Origin: Homoserinimonas sp044769865
Lineage (GTDB): Bacteria; Actinomycetota; Actinomycetes; Actinomycetales; Microbacteriaceae
Assembly: GCF_044769865.1 (NCBI RefSeq)
Contig: NZ_JBIZWA010000001.1
Coordinates: 1,116,001-1,180,000 of the forward strand
Direction of reading: 5' to 3'
DNA: 64,000 bases
The notes beneath the pieces are model-generated. The model was not told the origin of the DNA and ran no database searches. It saw nothing but the letters and a program-made list of their open reading frames with translations. Of this stretch, positions 42,229 to 50,239 are shown in pieces. Every line of letters begins with the position of its first letter. The first letter of the stretch is position 1. A program made the position numbers and the translations under genes.

Positions 42229-43149
42229 GTGGCAGGGGTCTTGGTGGGGTTCGCGATCATCGCGGCGATCATCGCCACTGGCTATGTGCTCGGGCGCATC
42301 CGTCTGCTCGGGCCGCACGCGCCGCTCGTGCTCGCGCGTCTCGTGTACTTCGTACTGGCCCCGAGCCTGCTCTTCACGATCCTCGGCACGACCCCGGTCG
42401 AGCGGCTCTTCTCCTCGGAACTCGCGATCGCTGCCGGCGCGGCGATCGCCGCGATGACGGCTTTCGCGCTCGTGTCCCGCTTCGCGTGGCGGCGCCCGGC
42501 GCCTGAGGTTGTCATCGGCTCGCTGTCGGCGGGCTACGTCAACGCCAACAACATCGGGATTCCGGTCTCGCTGTATGTGCTGGGGGATGCCGCGGCATCC
42601 GCGCCCGTCATCCTGTTGCAGCTGCTCATTCTTGCGCCGGTCGGGCTTGCGTTGCTCGACATGACGACATCGGGGCGCCGTTCGTTGCTCGCGACGGTCA
42701 CGCAACCGCTCAAGAACCCCATCCTCATCGGCTCCGCTGCTGGGGTGATCGTGTCGGTGACGGGCATCGAGATCCCGGCGCCGGTGATGGAACCGTTCCT
42801 CATTGTTGGCGCGGCCGCCGTGCCGCTCATGCTCTTGAACTACGGCATCTCGCTGCACGGCCAGCGCATCCTCGAGCCGGGCTCCGGTCGCCGCGATGTG
42901 CTCCTCGCGACGAGCATCAAGCTCGCGCTGATGCCGCTCAGCGCGTGGGCACTCGCCCGCTTCGTGTTCGGTCTCGAGGGACACGAGCTCTTCGTCGCGG
43001 TTGGACTCGCCGCACTGCCGACCGCGCAGAACGTGTTCAACTACGCGCAACTCTTCGGGCGAGGCGTCATCGTCTCGCGGGACACGATCTTCATCACGAC
43101 GGTCGGCTCCCTGCCGGTGCTGCTGCTGATCGCGGCCCTGCTGAGCTAG
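42229..43149 (+). CDS. AEC-family transporter
   Basis: A 306-residue membrane protein with about ten hydrophobic helices and the half-site repeats of the auxin-efflux-carrier family (GYVNANNIGIPVSLYVLGD; TAQNVFNYAQLFGRGV). Bacterial AEC proteins move malate and other organic anions. It starts with GTG. Its last 4 bases overlap the convergent exonuclease III gene. Confidence 0.88.
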   Translation: MAGVLVGFAIIAAIIATGYVLGRIRLLGPHAPLVLARLVYFVLAPSLLFTILGTTPVERLFSSELAIAAGAAIAAMTAFALVSRFAWRRPAPEVVIGSLSAGYVNANNIGIPVSLYVLGDAAASAPVILLQLLILAPVGLALLDMTTSGRRSLLATVTQPLKNPILIGSAAGVIVSVTGIEIPAPVMEPFLIVGAAAVPLMLLNYGISLHGQRILEPGSGRRDVLLATSIKLALMPLSAWALARFVFGLEGHELFVAVGLAALPTAQNVFNYAQLFGRGVIVSRDTIFITTVGSLPVLLLIAALLS

Positions 43150-43982
43150 AAGATCATCGGCCGATCGTCGTCATCGCCCGCGATCTCGAGGTCGACGACG
43201 ACAGGCACGTGGTCGCTGGGGGCGTCACCCTTGCGCTCATCGCGGTGGATCGAGGCATCCGTCACCAGGTCGGCGAACTCCTCGTTGCCGAGGATGAAGT
43301 CGATGCGAAGCCCCTCGTTGCGCGGGAACTTGAGCTGCTTGTAGTCCCAATAGGTGTAGCCCTCGGGCACGATCGGCCGCACGACGTCGCTGATGCCGGC
43401 CGACTCGAAGGCGAAGAACGCCTCCCGCTCGGCGGGTGAGACGTGCGTCGTCACGCCGACCTGCAGCCCTGGGTCGCCCACGTCGGAGTCGAGCGGCGCA
43501 ACGTTCCAGTCGCCCATGAGCGCGAGGGGAGTGCCCGGATGCTCCGCCATCCAGGCCTCGGATGCCTCGCGCAACCGCCCCAGCCAGTCCAGCTTGTAGA
43601 CGTAGTGCGGGTCGGTGAGCGAACGCCCGTTGGGCACGTAGAGGCTCCACAGTCGCACGTCGTCCACCGTGACGCCGAGGGCGCGGGCCTCGAGCGGCTG
43701 GTCGGGTCCCTCGTGGCCCTTCAGGAAGCCGGGCTGGCCCGCGAATGAGGTCTCGACATCCGTCATCGGGAGGCGGCTCGCGAAGGCGACGCCGTTCCAC
43801 TGGTTGAGGCCGTGCGCGATGATCTCGTAACCGGCCTCCTCGAAGGCGGCGACGGGGAACTGCTCCGGCTTGCACTTGATCTCCTGCATGCCCAGCACGT
43901 CGATGTCTTCGCGCACGAGCCAGTCGACGACTCGGCCGTATCGGGTGCGGATGGAGTTGACGTTCCAGGTGGCGACACGCAT
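43146..43982 (-). CDS. xth: Exodeoxyribonuclease III
   Basis: A 278-residue EEP-family nuclease. Metal and catalytic motifs are visible: WNVNSIRTR, MQEIKCKPEQFP (Glu ligand), YVPNGRSL, MGDWNVAPLDSDVGDP, GLRIDFILG and the terminal SDHVPVVVD. It removes abasic-site damage and 3' blocks in base-excision repair. TAGCGT lies 6 nt ahead of the ATG. Confidence 0.96.
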   Translation of the reverse strand: MRVATWNVNSIRTRYGRVVDWLVREDIDVLGMQEIKCKPEQFPVAAFEEAGYEIIAHGLNQWNGVAFASRLPMTDVETSFAGQPGFLKGHEGPDQPLEARALGVTVDDVRLWSLYVPNGRSLTDPHYVYKLDWLGRLREASEAWMAEHPGTPLALMGDWNVAPLDSDVGDPGLQVGVTTHVSPAEREAFFAFESAGISDVVRPIVPEGYTYWDYKQLKFPRNEGLRIDFILGNEEFADLVTDASIHRDERKGDAPSDHVPVVVDLEIAGDDDDRPMIF

Positions 43983-43988
43983 GCCACC

Positions 43989-43994
43989 ACGCTA
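43989..43994 (-). promoter_or_regulatory. Leaderless -10 box (TAGCGT)
   Basis: TAGCGT lies exactly 6 nt before the ATG of the exonuclease III gene. Confidence 0.6.
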
Positions 43995-44010
43995 CCGGCC
44001 CCGTCGGCAT

Positions 44011-44106
44011 CCCCAATTCAGGATCCAGGCTTTCCCAATTCAGGAGTTTTCTTTCCTAATTCAGGACCATATGCCGCTCTGGGCACATGGTCCTGAATTA
44101 GGAAAG
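44011..44106. repeat. AATTCAGGA palindromic element, copy D
   Basis: Three direct copies of CCNAATTCAGGA (44011-44023, 44031-44045, 44052-44066) precede a perfect 20-bp inverted repeat (44051-44070 and 44087-44106). The right arm overlaps the stop codon of the MBL hydrolase gene, whose last residues LRLS are encoded within or beside it. Confidence 0.9.
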
Positions 44107-44862
44107 TCGCAGGTAGGCGAGCTGGGTGGCGACGGATGACTCGGCGGCGAAGCGCACGGCGGGATCCACGTCGGCATAGACGAGGTCGGTGACGGACGCG
44201 ACCTCGGCGGATGCGGCATCCGTCGACAGTTGCTGCAGTGCCTCGCGGATCTGCTGCAGCCGTTCGTGCCGGTGCTCGCGCAGCGCCTGGCAGACCGCTA
44301 CCAGATCGGGAAGCTCCGGGCCGTGGGCCGGCAGCACGGTCACGGGGCCGAGCGCCTCCAGCCGGTCGAGCGAGTCGAGGTAGGCGGCGAGGGAGCCGTC
44401 GTCGTTCATGAGCACGGTCGTGCCGCGCCCGAGGATCGTGTCTCCCGTGAGCACGCCGACCTTGCCGTCCGCCTCGACGACGAAGCTGAGCGAGTCGGCC
44501 GTGTGGCCGGGCGTCGCGAGCACGCGGATGCTCACCCCGTCCACCTCGATGATCTCGCCGTCGACGAGTGGCTCGGCGTCGTGGCAGTAGGCCGGGTCAA
44601 AGGCGCGGACGGGCGCCCCCGTGCGCTCGCGAAGGCCCGGGATGCCGGCCGTGTGGTCGGCGTGGTGGTGCGTGATGAGGATGAGCGCCACGCGGCCCGC
44701 CGCCGCGAGCGCGTCGAGATGGCCGGCGTCGTCGGGCCCGGGATCGACCACCACGAGTTCGTCGGGGCGTCCCAGGAGGTAGCTGTTGGTGCCGTCGAGC
44801 GTCATCGGGCCGGGATTGGGAGCCAGCACGGGCCTCACGAGGTCGCTGAACTGAGTGTCCAT
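44098..44862 (-). CDS. MBL-fold metallohydrolase (LACTB2-like)
   Basis: A 254-residue metallo-beta-lactamase fold protein: LDGTNSYLLG, the zinc motif THHHADHTAGIPG, TPGHTADSLSF and LTGDTILGRGTTVL, then a winged-helix-like C terminus typical of LACTB2-type RNases/hydrolases. The true substrate cannot be named. The stop codon lies inside palindromic element D. TAGGGT is 6 nt upstream of the ATG. Confidence 0.9.
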   Translation of the reverse strand: MDTQFSDLVRPVLAPNPGPMTLDGTNSYLLGRPDELVVVDPGPDDAGHLDALAAAGRVALILITHHHADHTAGIPGLRERTGAPVRAFDPAYCHDAEPLVDGEIIEVDGVSIRVLATPGHTADSLSFVVEADGKVGVLTGDTILGRGTTVLMNDDGSLAAYLDSLDRLEALGPVTVLPAHGPELPDLVAVCQALREHRHERLQQIREALQQLSTDAASAEVASVTDLVYADVDPAVRFAAESSVATQLAYLRLS

Positions 44863-44868
44863 GGCGCG

Positions 44869-44874
44869 ACCCTA
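44869..44874 (-). promoter_or_regulatory. Leaderless -10 box (TAGGGT)
   Basis: TAGGGT lies 6 nt before the MBL hydrolase ATG, overlapping the last codons of the upstream Nudix gene. Confidence 0.55.
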
Positions 44875-45615
44875 CAGCGGGAACTCCGTGATGCCGTAGC
44901 CAGCCTCCGCCGGAATGATGCTGACGCGCGTGCCGTCGGGGCGCGTCTCGGCGCGGGCGTGGACGGCGAAGCGGGGCCGCTCTGCTGCCTGCCGGAGCGC
45001 ATCCGTCGCCGTGCCGCTCTCCGCAAGCCGCAACAGGTTCGCGTAGGTGGGGAACATGATGTTCCGCTCGCCCTGCTCCGCGCGCCGGATGAGGGCACTG
45101 GGCGCCGCCCACTTGACGTTGACCGCCTCGGTGCCGTCCGCCGTCGCGGTCTGGTTGCGCGGTGCGCGCGCGAGCAGGAAGTGGGTGTCGAAGCGCTTCG
45201 GGTTCGTGGGCGGGGTGATCCAGTGCCCGAAGTGCACCACCTTGTCGAGGCGAAGCCGACCCCCCGATTCGCGCACCGTGTCGATGAAGCGGGGCGCCGC
45301 AGCATCCGGCTGCTCCACATGGCCGCCGTCAACGTGCTGTGCAAGGAGGAGGCCCGCCTCCTCGAAGGTCTCCCGGATGCCCGCGATACGGATGCCACGC
45401 TCGAAGCGATCGAGGTGCTCGGCGCCGGTGAGCAGCGGCAGCCACTCGTCGTCGCCGTCGTCGGGGTCGACGACCCCGCCCGGGAACACGATCGCCGAGG
45501 CGAAGGTCGCGCCGGCGTGCCGCTGCACGGTGAGCACCTCGAAGGGATCGTCACGGACGAGCAGGATCGTCGCGGCGAGCCGCAGGGCAGCATCCGTCGA
45601 ACCGTCTCTCGTCAC
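44872..45615 (-). CDS. Nudix hydrolase
   Basis: A 247-residue protein with an extended Nudix box: GGVVDPDD followed by an insertion, then RETFEEAGLLL carrying the metal-binding Glu residues. The long spacing between the GG and REXXEE parts and the total size resemble NUDT7/NUDT19-like CoA or nucleotide-derivative hydrolases. It begins with GTG 6 nt after TAGGTT, indicating a leaderless mRNA, and is followed by the MBL gene 9 bp later. Confidence 0.87.
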   Translation of the reverse strand: MTRDGSTDAALRLAATILLVRDDPFEVLTVQRHAGATFASAIVFPGGVVDPDDGDDEWLPLLTGAEHLDRFERGIRIAGIRETFEEAGLLLAQHVDGGHVEQPDAAAPRFIDTVRESGGRLRLDKVVHFGHWITPPTNPKRFDTHFLLARAPRNQTATADGTEAVNVKWAAPSALIRRAEQGERNIMFPTYANLLRLAESGTATDALRQAAERPRFAVHARAETRPDGTRVSIIPAEAGYGITEFPL

Positions 45616-45621
45616 GACACC

Positions 45622-45627
45622 AACCTA
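45622..45627 (-). promoter_or_regulatory. Leaderless -10 box (TAGGTT)
   Basis: TAGGTT lies exactly 6 nt before the GTG start of the Nudix gene. Confidence 0.6.
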
Positions 45628-45631
45628 CGGT

Positions 45632-45693
45632 CTTTCCCAATTCAGGAGGTGCCCTTCACAATTCAGGACCGGGGCAGGCCCGGTCCTGAATTG
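45632..45693. repeat. AATTCAGGA palindromic element, copy E
   Basis: A direct copy CTTTCCCAATTCAGGAG (45632-45648) precedes a perfect 15-bp hairpin (45659-45673 and 45679-45693) with a 5-base loop. It lies between the membrane-protein gene that ends at 45703 and the Nudix gene starting at 45615. Confidence 0.88.
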
Positions 45694-45702
45694 CGTGAGC
45701 GG

Positions 45703-46176
45703 TCAGCGGCCGGCGAGGAGGTTGACGCCGAGCATCCCGAGCACACCGAAGGCGATGCCCCACAGGATGATCGAGATCGTCTGCCAGAGGATGACGGCGC
45801 TGCGCGAGGCGCCCCAGCCGACCATCGCACCCGAGGTGATCTGGCTTGGCAGCACGGTCTGGCCGAGCAGGCTCACGCCGGCGACGCCGAAACGATCGAA
45901 GCGATCCTTGAACTTCTGCTTGCGGGGGCTCAGCTCCTTCTCGTCGGAGCCGCGCACGTCGCGGATCTTCTTGAAGAGCAGCACGACGAGCACCATCGAG
46001 ATCCAGTTGCCGACGACGGCCGCGATGATCGCGACGATGACGGGCACACCCGCCAGCACGCCGACGAGCGCGCCGCCGTAGGACTCGACGAACGGGATGG
46101 CGCTGATCAGGATCACCGCCGCCCACTGCCAGAACGGGTGTACGGACTCGGTGAACGCCTGGAGCGCGTCGATCAC
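45703..46176 (-). CDS. Small membrane protein, putative small multidrug export family
   Basis: A 157-residue protein with four likely TM segments: WQWAAVILISAIPFVESYGG, VPVIVAIIAAVVGNWISMVL, then a basic cytoplasmic loop (SPRKQKFKDRFDRFG) and two helices ending LLGMLGVNLLAGR. Actinobacterial proteins of this type are annotated as small multidrug efflux or export proteins, mostly without experimental proof. The GTG at 46176 follows AAGG. It is divergent from fgd. Confidence 0.7.
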   Translation of the reverse strand: MIDALQAFTESVHPFWQWAAVILISAIPFVESYGGALVGVLAGVPVIVAIIAAVVGNWISMVLVVLLFKKIRDVRGSDEKELSPRKQKFKDRFDRFGVAGVSLLGQTVLPSQITSGAMVGWGASRSAVILWQTISIILWGIAFGVLGMLGVNLLAGR

Positions 46177-46296
46177 GGGTGGTGCCTTTCGTTGGGGGTG
46201 TGCGTCAACGGTAGCGAGTGGCCCAAGCCCGTGACATCCGCCGTCCGAACGACCCCGTGCGGGGGATCTGTACACATTCCTGCAACACGACGGGAG

Positions 46297-46302
46297 TAGT
46301 GT
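46297..46302 (+). promoter_or_regulatory. Leaderless -10 box (TAGTGT) for fgd
   Basis: TAGTGT lies exactly 6 nt before the ATG of fgd, and no Shine-Dalgarno sequence is present. Confidence 0.6.
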
Positions 46303-46308
46303 CTGGCC

Positions 46309-47313
46309 ATGCTGAAACTCGGCCTCAAGGCATCCGCTGAACAGTTCGCACCGCGAGAACTCGTCGAGTTGGGCGTGCTCGCGGAGGAGCACGGCTTCGA
46401 CAGCGTCACGGTGAGCGACCACTTCCAGCCGTGGCGCCACAAGGGTGGCCATGCGCCGTTCTCCCTCGCATGGATGACCGCCGTGGGCGAGCGCACCGAG
46501 CGCATCACGATCGGCACCTCGGTCATGACACCGACGTTCCGCTACAACCCGGCGGTGGTCGCGCAGGCCTTCGCGACCATGGGCTGCCTCTACCCGGACC
46601 GCATCTTCCTCGGTGTCGGAACCGGCGAGGCCCTCAACGAGATCGCGACGGGCTTCGATCGCGAGTGGCCCGAGTTCAAGGAACGCTTTGCACGCCTGCG
46701 TGAGGCGGTCGACCTCATGCGGCAGCTGTGGGTCGGCGATCGCGTCGACTTCGAGGGCGAGTACTACCGCACGGTTGGCGCCTCCATCTATGACGTGCCG
46801 GATGGCGGCATCCCCGTCTATGTCGCGGCGGGCGGCCCCCTCGTGGCTCGCTATGCGGGTCGGGCGGGCGACGGCTTCATCTGCACTTCGGGCAAGGGCA
46901 TGGAGCTCTACACCGACTCGCTCCTCCCGGCTGTCGCGGAGGGTGCCGCGAAGGCGGGCCGCAGCATGGACGACATCGACCGGATGATCGAGATCAAGCT
47001 CTCCTACGACACCGACGCGGATGCTGCGCTGGAGAACACGCGCTTCTGGGCGCCGCTCTCGCTCACGCCCGAGCAGAAGCACTCGATCGATGACCCCATG
47101 GAGATGGAGGCGGCGGCGGATGCCCTCCCCATCGAGCAGGTCGCGAAGCGTTGGATCGTCTCGAACGACCCCGAGGAGGTCGTCGAGCAGGTGCGTCCCT
47201 ACGTTGAGGCGGGACTCAATCACCTCGTGTTCCACGGGCCGGGCCATGACCAGCGCCGCTTCGTCGAGCTCTTCGAGCGTGATCTCGCGCCGCGCATCCG
47301 CGATCTCGCTTGA
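46309..47313 (+). CDS. fgd: F420-dependent glucose-6-phosphate dehydrogenase
   Basis: A 334-residue LLM-class enzyme with very close similarity, from memory, to mycobacterial FGD1: KASAEQFAPRELVELG, TVSDHFQPWRHKGGHAPFS, GTSVMTPTFRYNPAVVAQAF, GVGTGEALNEIATG, SIYDVPDGGIPVYVAAGG and CTSGKGMELYTDSLLPAV. The conserved His-Trp around SDHFQPW is part of the active site. It oxidises glucose-6-phosphate and produces reduced F420, the electron source for F420-dependent reductases. This is direct evidence that the organism uses F420. Confidence 0.95.
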   Translation: MLKLGLKASAEQFAPRELVELGVLAEEHGFDSVTVSDHFQPWRHKGGHAPFSLAWMTAVGERTERITIGTSVMTPTFRYNPAVVAQAFATMGCLYPDRIFLGVGTGEALNEIATGFDREWPEFKERFARLREAVDLMRQLWVGDRVDFEGEYYRTVGASIYDVPDGGIPVYVAAGGPLVARYAGRAGDGFICTSGKGMELYTDSLLPAVAEGAAKAGRSMDDIDRMIEIKLSYDTDADAALENTRFWAPLSLTPEQKHSIDDPMEMEAAADALPIEQVAKRWIVSNDPEEVVEQVRPYVEAGLNHLVFHGPGHDQRRFVELFERDLAPRIRDLA

Positions 47314-47386
47314 GTATCACGCGAATTCCGGGCACTGAGAGGTCGACTTCATCAACCTGCGCACGATGCAATACTTTGAGCGGCGG

Positions 47387-47399
47387 CACAGAAACTGTG
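47387..47399. promoter_or_regulatory. Small palindrome upstream of etfB
   Basis: CACAG-AAA-CTGTG, a perfect 5-bp inverted repeat, lies about 115 bp before etfB in the 200-bp intergenic region. It could be an operator for the etf operon; no other strong signal is seen there except a possible -10 TAGTTT near 47467. Confidence 0.3.
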
Positions 47400-47513
47400 T
47401 ACGCAGGGACGCCCACAGCCGAGACATCCCACAGATGATCAGGTGCTGCATCGCGGGACGGGTAGTTTGGTATCCGGAGATGCCCCTGGGGTGACGACGA
47501 CAAGGAGATATCA

Positions 47514-48287
47514 GTGAAGATTGCCGTGCTCATCAAGCAGGTGCCTGACACGTATGGCGAGCGCAAGCTGACGCCGGAGGGTCTGGTTGACCGCGACGCT
47601 AGTGACGCGATCATCGACGAGATCAGCGAGCGCGCGATCGAGGTGGCGCTGCAGCAGAAGGATGCTGACAAGAGCGTCGAGGTCGTTGTCGTCTCGATGG
47701 GTCCGGGTGAGGCGAAGGATGCGCTCCGCAAGGCGCTGTCGATGGGTGCCGACTCGGCGATCCACGTGCTCGATGACGCGCTGGTCGCATCCGACGCGGG
47801 TTGGACGGCCACGACGCTGGCGGCCGCCATCCGTCACATCGGCGGCGTCGACCTGGTCGTTGCCGGTGACGCTTCGACCGACGGTCGCGGCGGTGTCGTC
47901 CCGGCGATGATCGCCGAGCACCTGGGCATCTCGTGCCTCAACGGTGTCGATGGGCTGACGATCGGCTCCGAAGTGAGCGGTTCGCAGGCGACCGAGTCCG
48001 GCACCCGTGCCGTGCACGCTCCGCTGCCGGCGATCGTCTCGATCACTGAGAGCGCCGACGAGGCTCGCTTCCCCAACTTCAAGGGCATCATGACGGCCAA
48101 GCGCAAGCCGCTGACCGTGGTCTCCCTCTCCGAGCTCGGTGTGGACCCGTCGTTCCCGGGCCTTGCTCGTTCGGTCGTCGTGAGCACTTCTGAGCGTCCC
48201 GCGCGTGCCGCTGGCCGCAAGGTCGTCGACGAGGGCCAGGCCGCCGAAGAGCTCGTCGAATTCCTCGCCGCCCAGCGCCTGATCTAG
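47514..48287 (+). CDS. etfB: Electron transfer flavoprotein subunit beta
   Basis: A 257-residue EtfB: KIAVLIKQVPDTYGERKL at the N terminus, ERAIEVALQQKDADKSVEVVVVSMG, AGDASTDGRGGVVPAMIAEHLG (adenine-nucleotide loop region), and a C-terminal arm that wraps the alpha subunit. AAGGAG precedes the GTG start. With EtfA it receives electrons from acyl-CoA dehydrogenases. It is first in a four-gene run with a cytochrome b and an acyl-CoA dehydrogenase. Confidence 0.96.
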   Translation: MKIAVLIKQVPDTYGERKLTPEGLVDRDASDAIIDEISERAIEVALQQKDADKSVEVVVVSMGPGEAKDALRKALSMGADSAIHVLDDALVASDAGWTATTLAAAIRHIGGVDLVVAGDASTDGRGGVVPAMIAEHLGISCLNGVDGLTIGSEVSGSQATESGTRAVHAPLPAIVSITESADEARFPNFKGIMTAKRKPLTVVSLSELGVDPSFPGLARSVVVSTSERPARAAGRKVVDEGQAAEELVEFLAAQRLI

Positions 48288-48314
48288 TCACGACCTCATC
48301 TAAGGAGTATGCAG

Positions 48315-49286
48315 ATGTCGAACATCCTCGCTTTCATCGAGGTCTCCACCACTGGCGAGATCCGTGGTTCCGCCCAGATGCTGCTGAAGGCAGCCGCCGA
48401 CATGGGCACGCCCGTCGCGGTTGTCGCGGTGGCACCCGGCACGGGCGCCGGCCTCGTCGAGCAGCTGGGCAGCCTCGGCGCCCAGCAGGTCTACGTCGCT
48501 GAGACGGATGCCGCGACCACGACCGTCGCAGCCGGCCAGGTTGCCGCGCTCGAGGCCGCTGTCGCCGAGTTCAGCCCCACCGCCGTGCTTGCCGCGCACT
48601 CGCCCGACGGTCGCGAGATCGCGGGTCGCCTTGCGGTGCGCACCAAGGGAGCGCTCCTCGTTGACGCGGTCGGCGTGAAGGCTGACGGCGACCGTGTCGT
48701 CGCGACCCACTCCGTCTTCGGTGGCGCCTACACGGTCGAGGCAACGGTCGAGGGCGGCCTGCCCATCGTCACGCTGCGCCTCGGCGCGATCGACGGCCAG
48801 GCTCCTGCCGGCTCGGCGACGGCGCAGACCGCGCAGGTCACGCCCGACACGAGCGTCGCGGCCACGATCGACTCCGTCAACGACGAGACCGTCACCTCCA
48901 CCCGTCCCGAACTGCGTGGTGCGCAGAAGATCGTCTCGGGTGGTCGCGGCCTCGGCTCGAAGGAGAACTTCGTGCTCGTCGAGCAGCTCGCCGACGCCCT
49001 CGGCGCAGCCGTGGGTGCCTCGCGTGCCGCGGTCGACGCCGGCTACGTGCCGCACTCCTACCAGGTTGGCCAGACCGGCATCACGGTCTCCCCGCAGCTC
49101 TACATCGCCCTCGGCATCTCGGGCGCGATCCAGCACCGCGCGGGCATGCAGACGGCCAAGACGATCGTCGCGATCAACAAGGACGAGGACTCGCCCATCT
49201 TCGAGATCGCCGACTTCGGCATCGTCGGTGACGTCTTCGAGGTCGTTCCGAAGGTCATCGAGGCGATCGAGGCTCGCGGCAAGTGA
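48315..49286 (+). CDS. etfA: Electron transfer flavoprotein subunit alpha
   Basis: A 323-residue EtfA with N-terminal SNILAFIEVSTTGEIRGSAQ and the FAD-binding C-terminal domain: KIVSGGRGLGSKENF, AAVDAGYVPHSYQVGQTG, LYIALGISGAIQH and INKDEDSPIFEIADFGIVGD. The ATG at 48315 is 7 nt from AAGGAG, better than the ATG at 48309 one nt away. Confidence 0.96.
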   Translation: MSNILAFIEVSTTGEIRGSAQMLLKAAADMGTPVAVVAVAPGTGAGLVEQLGSLGAQQVYVAETDAATTTVAAGQVAALEAAVAEFSPTAVLAAHSPDGREIAGRLAVRTKGALLVDAVGVKADGDRVVATHSVFGGAYTVEATVEGGLPIVTLRLGAIDGQAPAGSATAQTAQVTPDTSVAATIDSVNDETVTSTRPELRGAQKIVSGGRGLGSKENFVLVEQLADALGAAVGASRAAVDAGYVPHSYQVGQTGITVSPQLYIALGISGAIQHRAGMQTAKTIVAINKDEDSPIFEIADFGIVGDVFEVVPKVIEAIEARGK

Positions 49287-50221
49287 GTACCTCCACCTCC
49301 AAGGCGACGCCGTCCAAGAAGGGCGGGAACCGCAGCAAGTGGTTCCCGCTCGTCTGGGTCATCCCGGTCGCCGTCGTGCTGCTGGCCGCCGCCGTGCTCG
49401 GCGCCCAGTGGCTGCGCACCCTGCCTGAGGTCCAGTCGTTCCTCACCGACTACCCCGGCCATGTCGAACGCGACGAGGCCCAGGGCTTCCCCGTGTGGGT
49501 GCAGTGGTCGCACCTGTTCAACATCCTGCTGATCGTGCTGATCATCCGCTCCGGATGGCACGTGCGCACGCGGCAGCGCCCGCCGGCACACTGGACCCGC
49601 AACAACACGGGTCTGATCAAGACCAAGGGCAAGCCCACCAAGATCAGCCTCGACCTGTGGCTGCACCTGAGCCTCGACGCCCTCTGGGTGATCAACGGCC
49701 TAGTGTTCTACATCATGCTGTTCGCCACCGGCCAGTGGCAGCGCATCGTGCCGGCGTCGTGGGAGCACATCCCCAACGCGCTGTCCGCCGCGCTGCAGTA
49801 CGCGTCGCTGGACTGGCCGCACGAGAACTCGTGGGTGTCGTACAACAGCCTGCAGATCATCGCCTACTTCGTGACGGTCTTCATCGCGGCGCCGCTGGCG
49901 ATCGCGACGGGCATCCGGATGTCGGGCGCGTGGCCCAAGGATGCGGCGATCAACAAGGTCTACCCGGTCGAGGTCGCCCGCGCCATCCACTTCCCCGTCA
50001 TGCTCTACTTCGTGGTGTTCATCATCGCCCACGTCACCCTCGTGTTCACGACGGGTGCCCTGCGCAACCTGAACCACATGTTCGGTGGACGCAACGAGGA
50101 GTCGTGGTTCGGCTTCGGGATGTTCGCCATCACCATGGTCGTGCTGATCGCACTCTGGTTCGCCGCACGACCGCTCATCCTGCGCCCGATCGCCAACCTC
50201 ATGGGCAAGGTCAGCAAGTAA
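49283..50221 (+). CDS. Membrane cytochrome b (b561/hydrogenase-type) protein
   Basis: A 312-residue protein with about six TM segments. Histidines in membrane segments (H77, H93, H128, H226, H240) are spaced as expected for bis-His b-haem sites; for example ARAIHFPVMLYFVVFIIAH gives a 14-residue pair. The layout fits the cytochrome b561 N-terminal domain family found in hydrogenases and formate dehydrogenases. It overlaps etfA by 4 bp (GTGA) and is followed by an acyl-CoA dehydrogenase, so it probably passes electrons from ETF or the dehydrogenase to the quinone pool. That role is inference. Confidence 0.8.
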   Translation: MSTSTSKATPSKKGGNRSKWFPLVWVIPVAVVLLAAAVLGAQWLRTLPEVQSFLTDYPGHVERDEAQGFPVWVQWSHLFNILLIVLIIRSGWHVRTRQRPPAHWTRNNTGLIKTKGKPTKISLDLWLHLSLDALWVINGLVFYIMLFATGQWQRIVPASWEHIPNALSAALQYASLDWPHENSWVSYNSLQIIAYFVTVFIAAPLAIATGIRMSGAWPKDAAINKVYPVEVARAIHFPVMLYFVVFIIAHVTLVFTTGALRNLNHMFGGRNEESWFGFGMFAITMVVLIALWFAARPLILRPIANLMGKVSK

Positions 50222-50239
50222 CCTCTGGAGGTCCCCGCC

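Noticed and set aside
31618..45693. AATTCAGGA repeats as a CRISPR-like array
   Set aside because: The copies are inverted pairs in separate intergenic gaps kilobases apart, with no regular spacers and no cas genes.
46177..47247. N-terminal extension of the small membrane protein
   Set aside because: It lies antisense to fgd; the GTG at 46176 has a Shine-Dalgarno and gives a complete four-helix protein.
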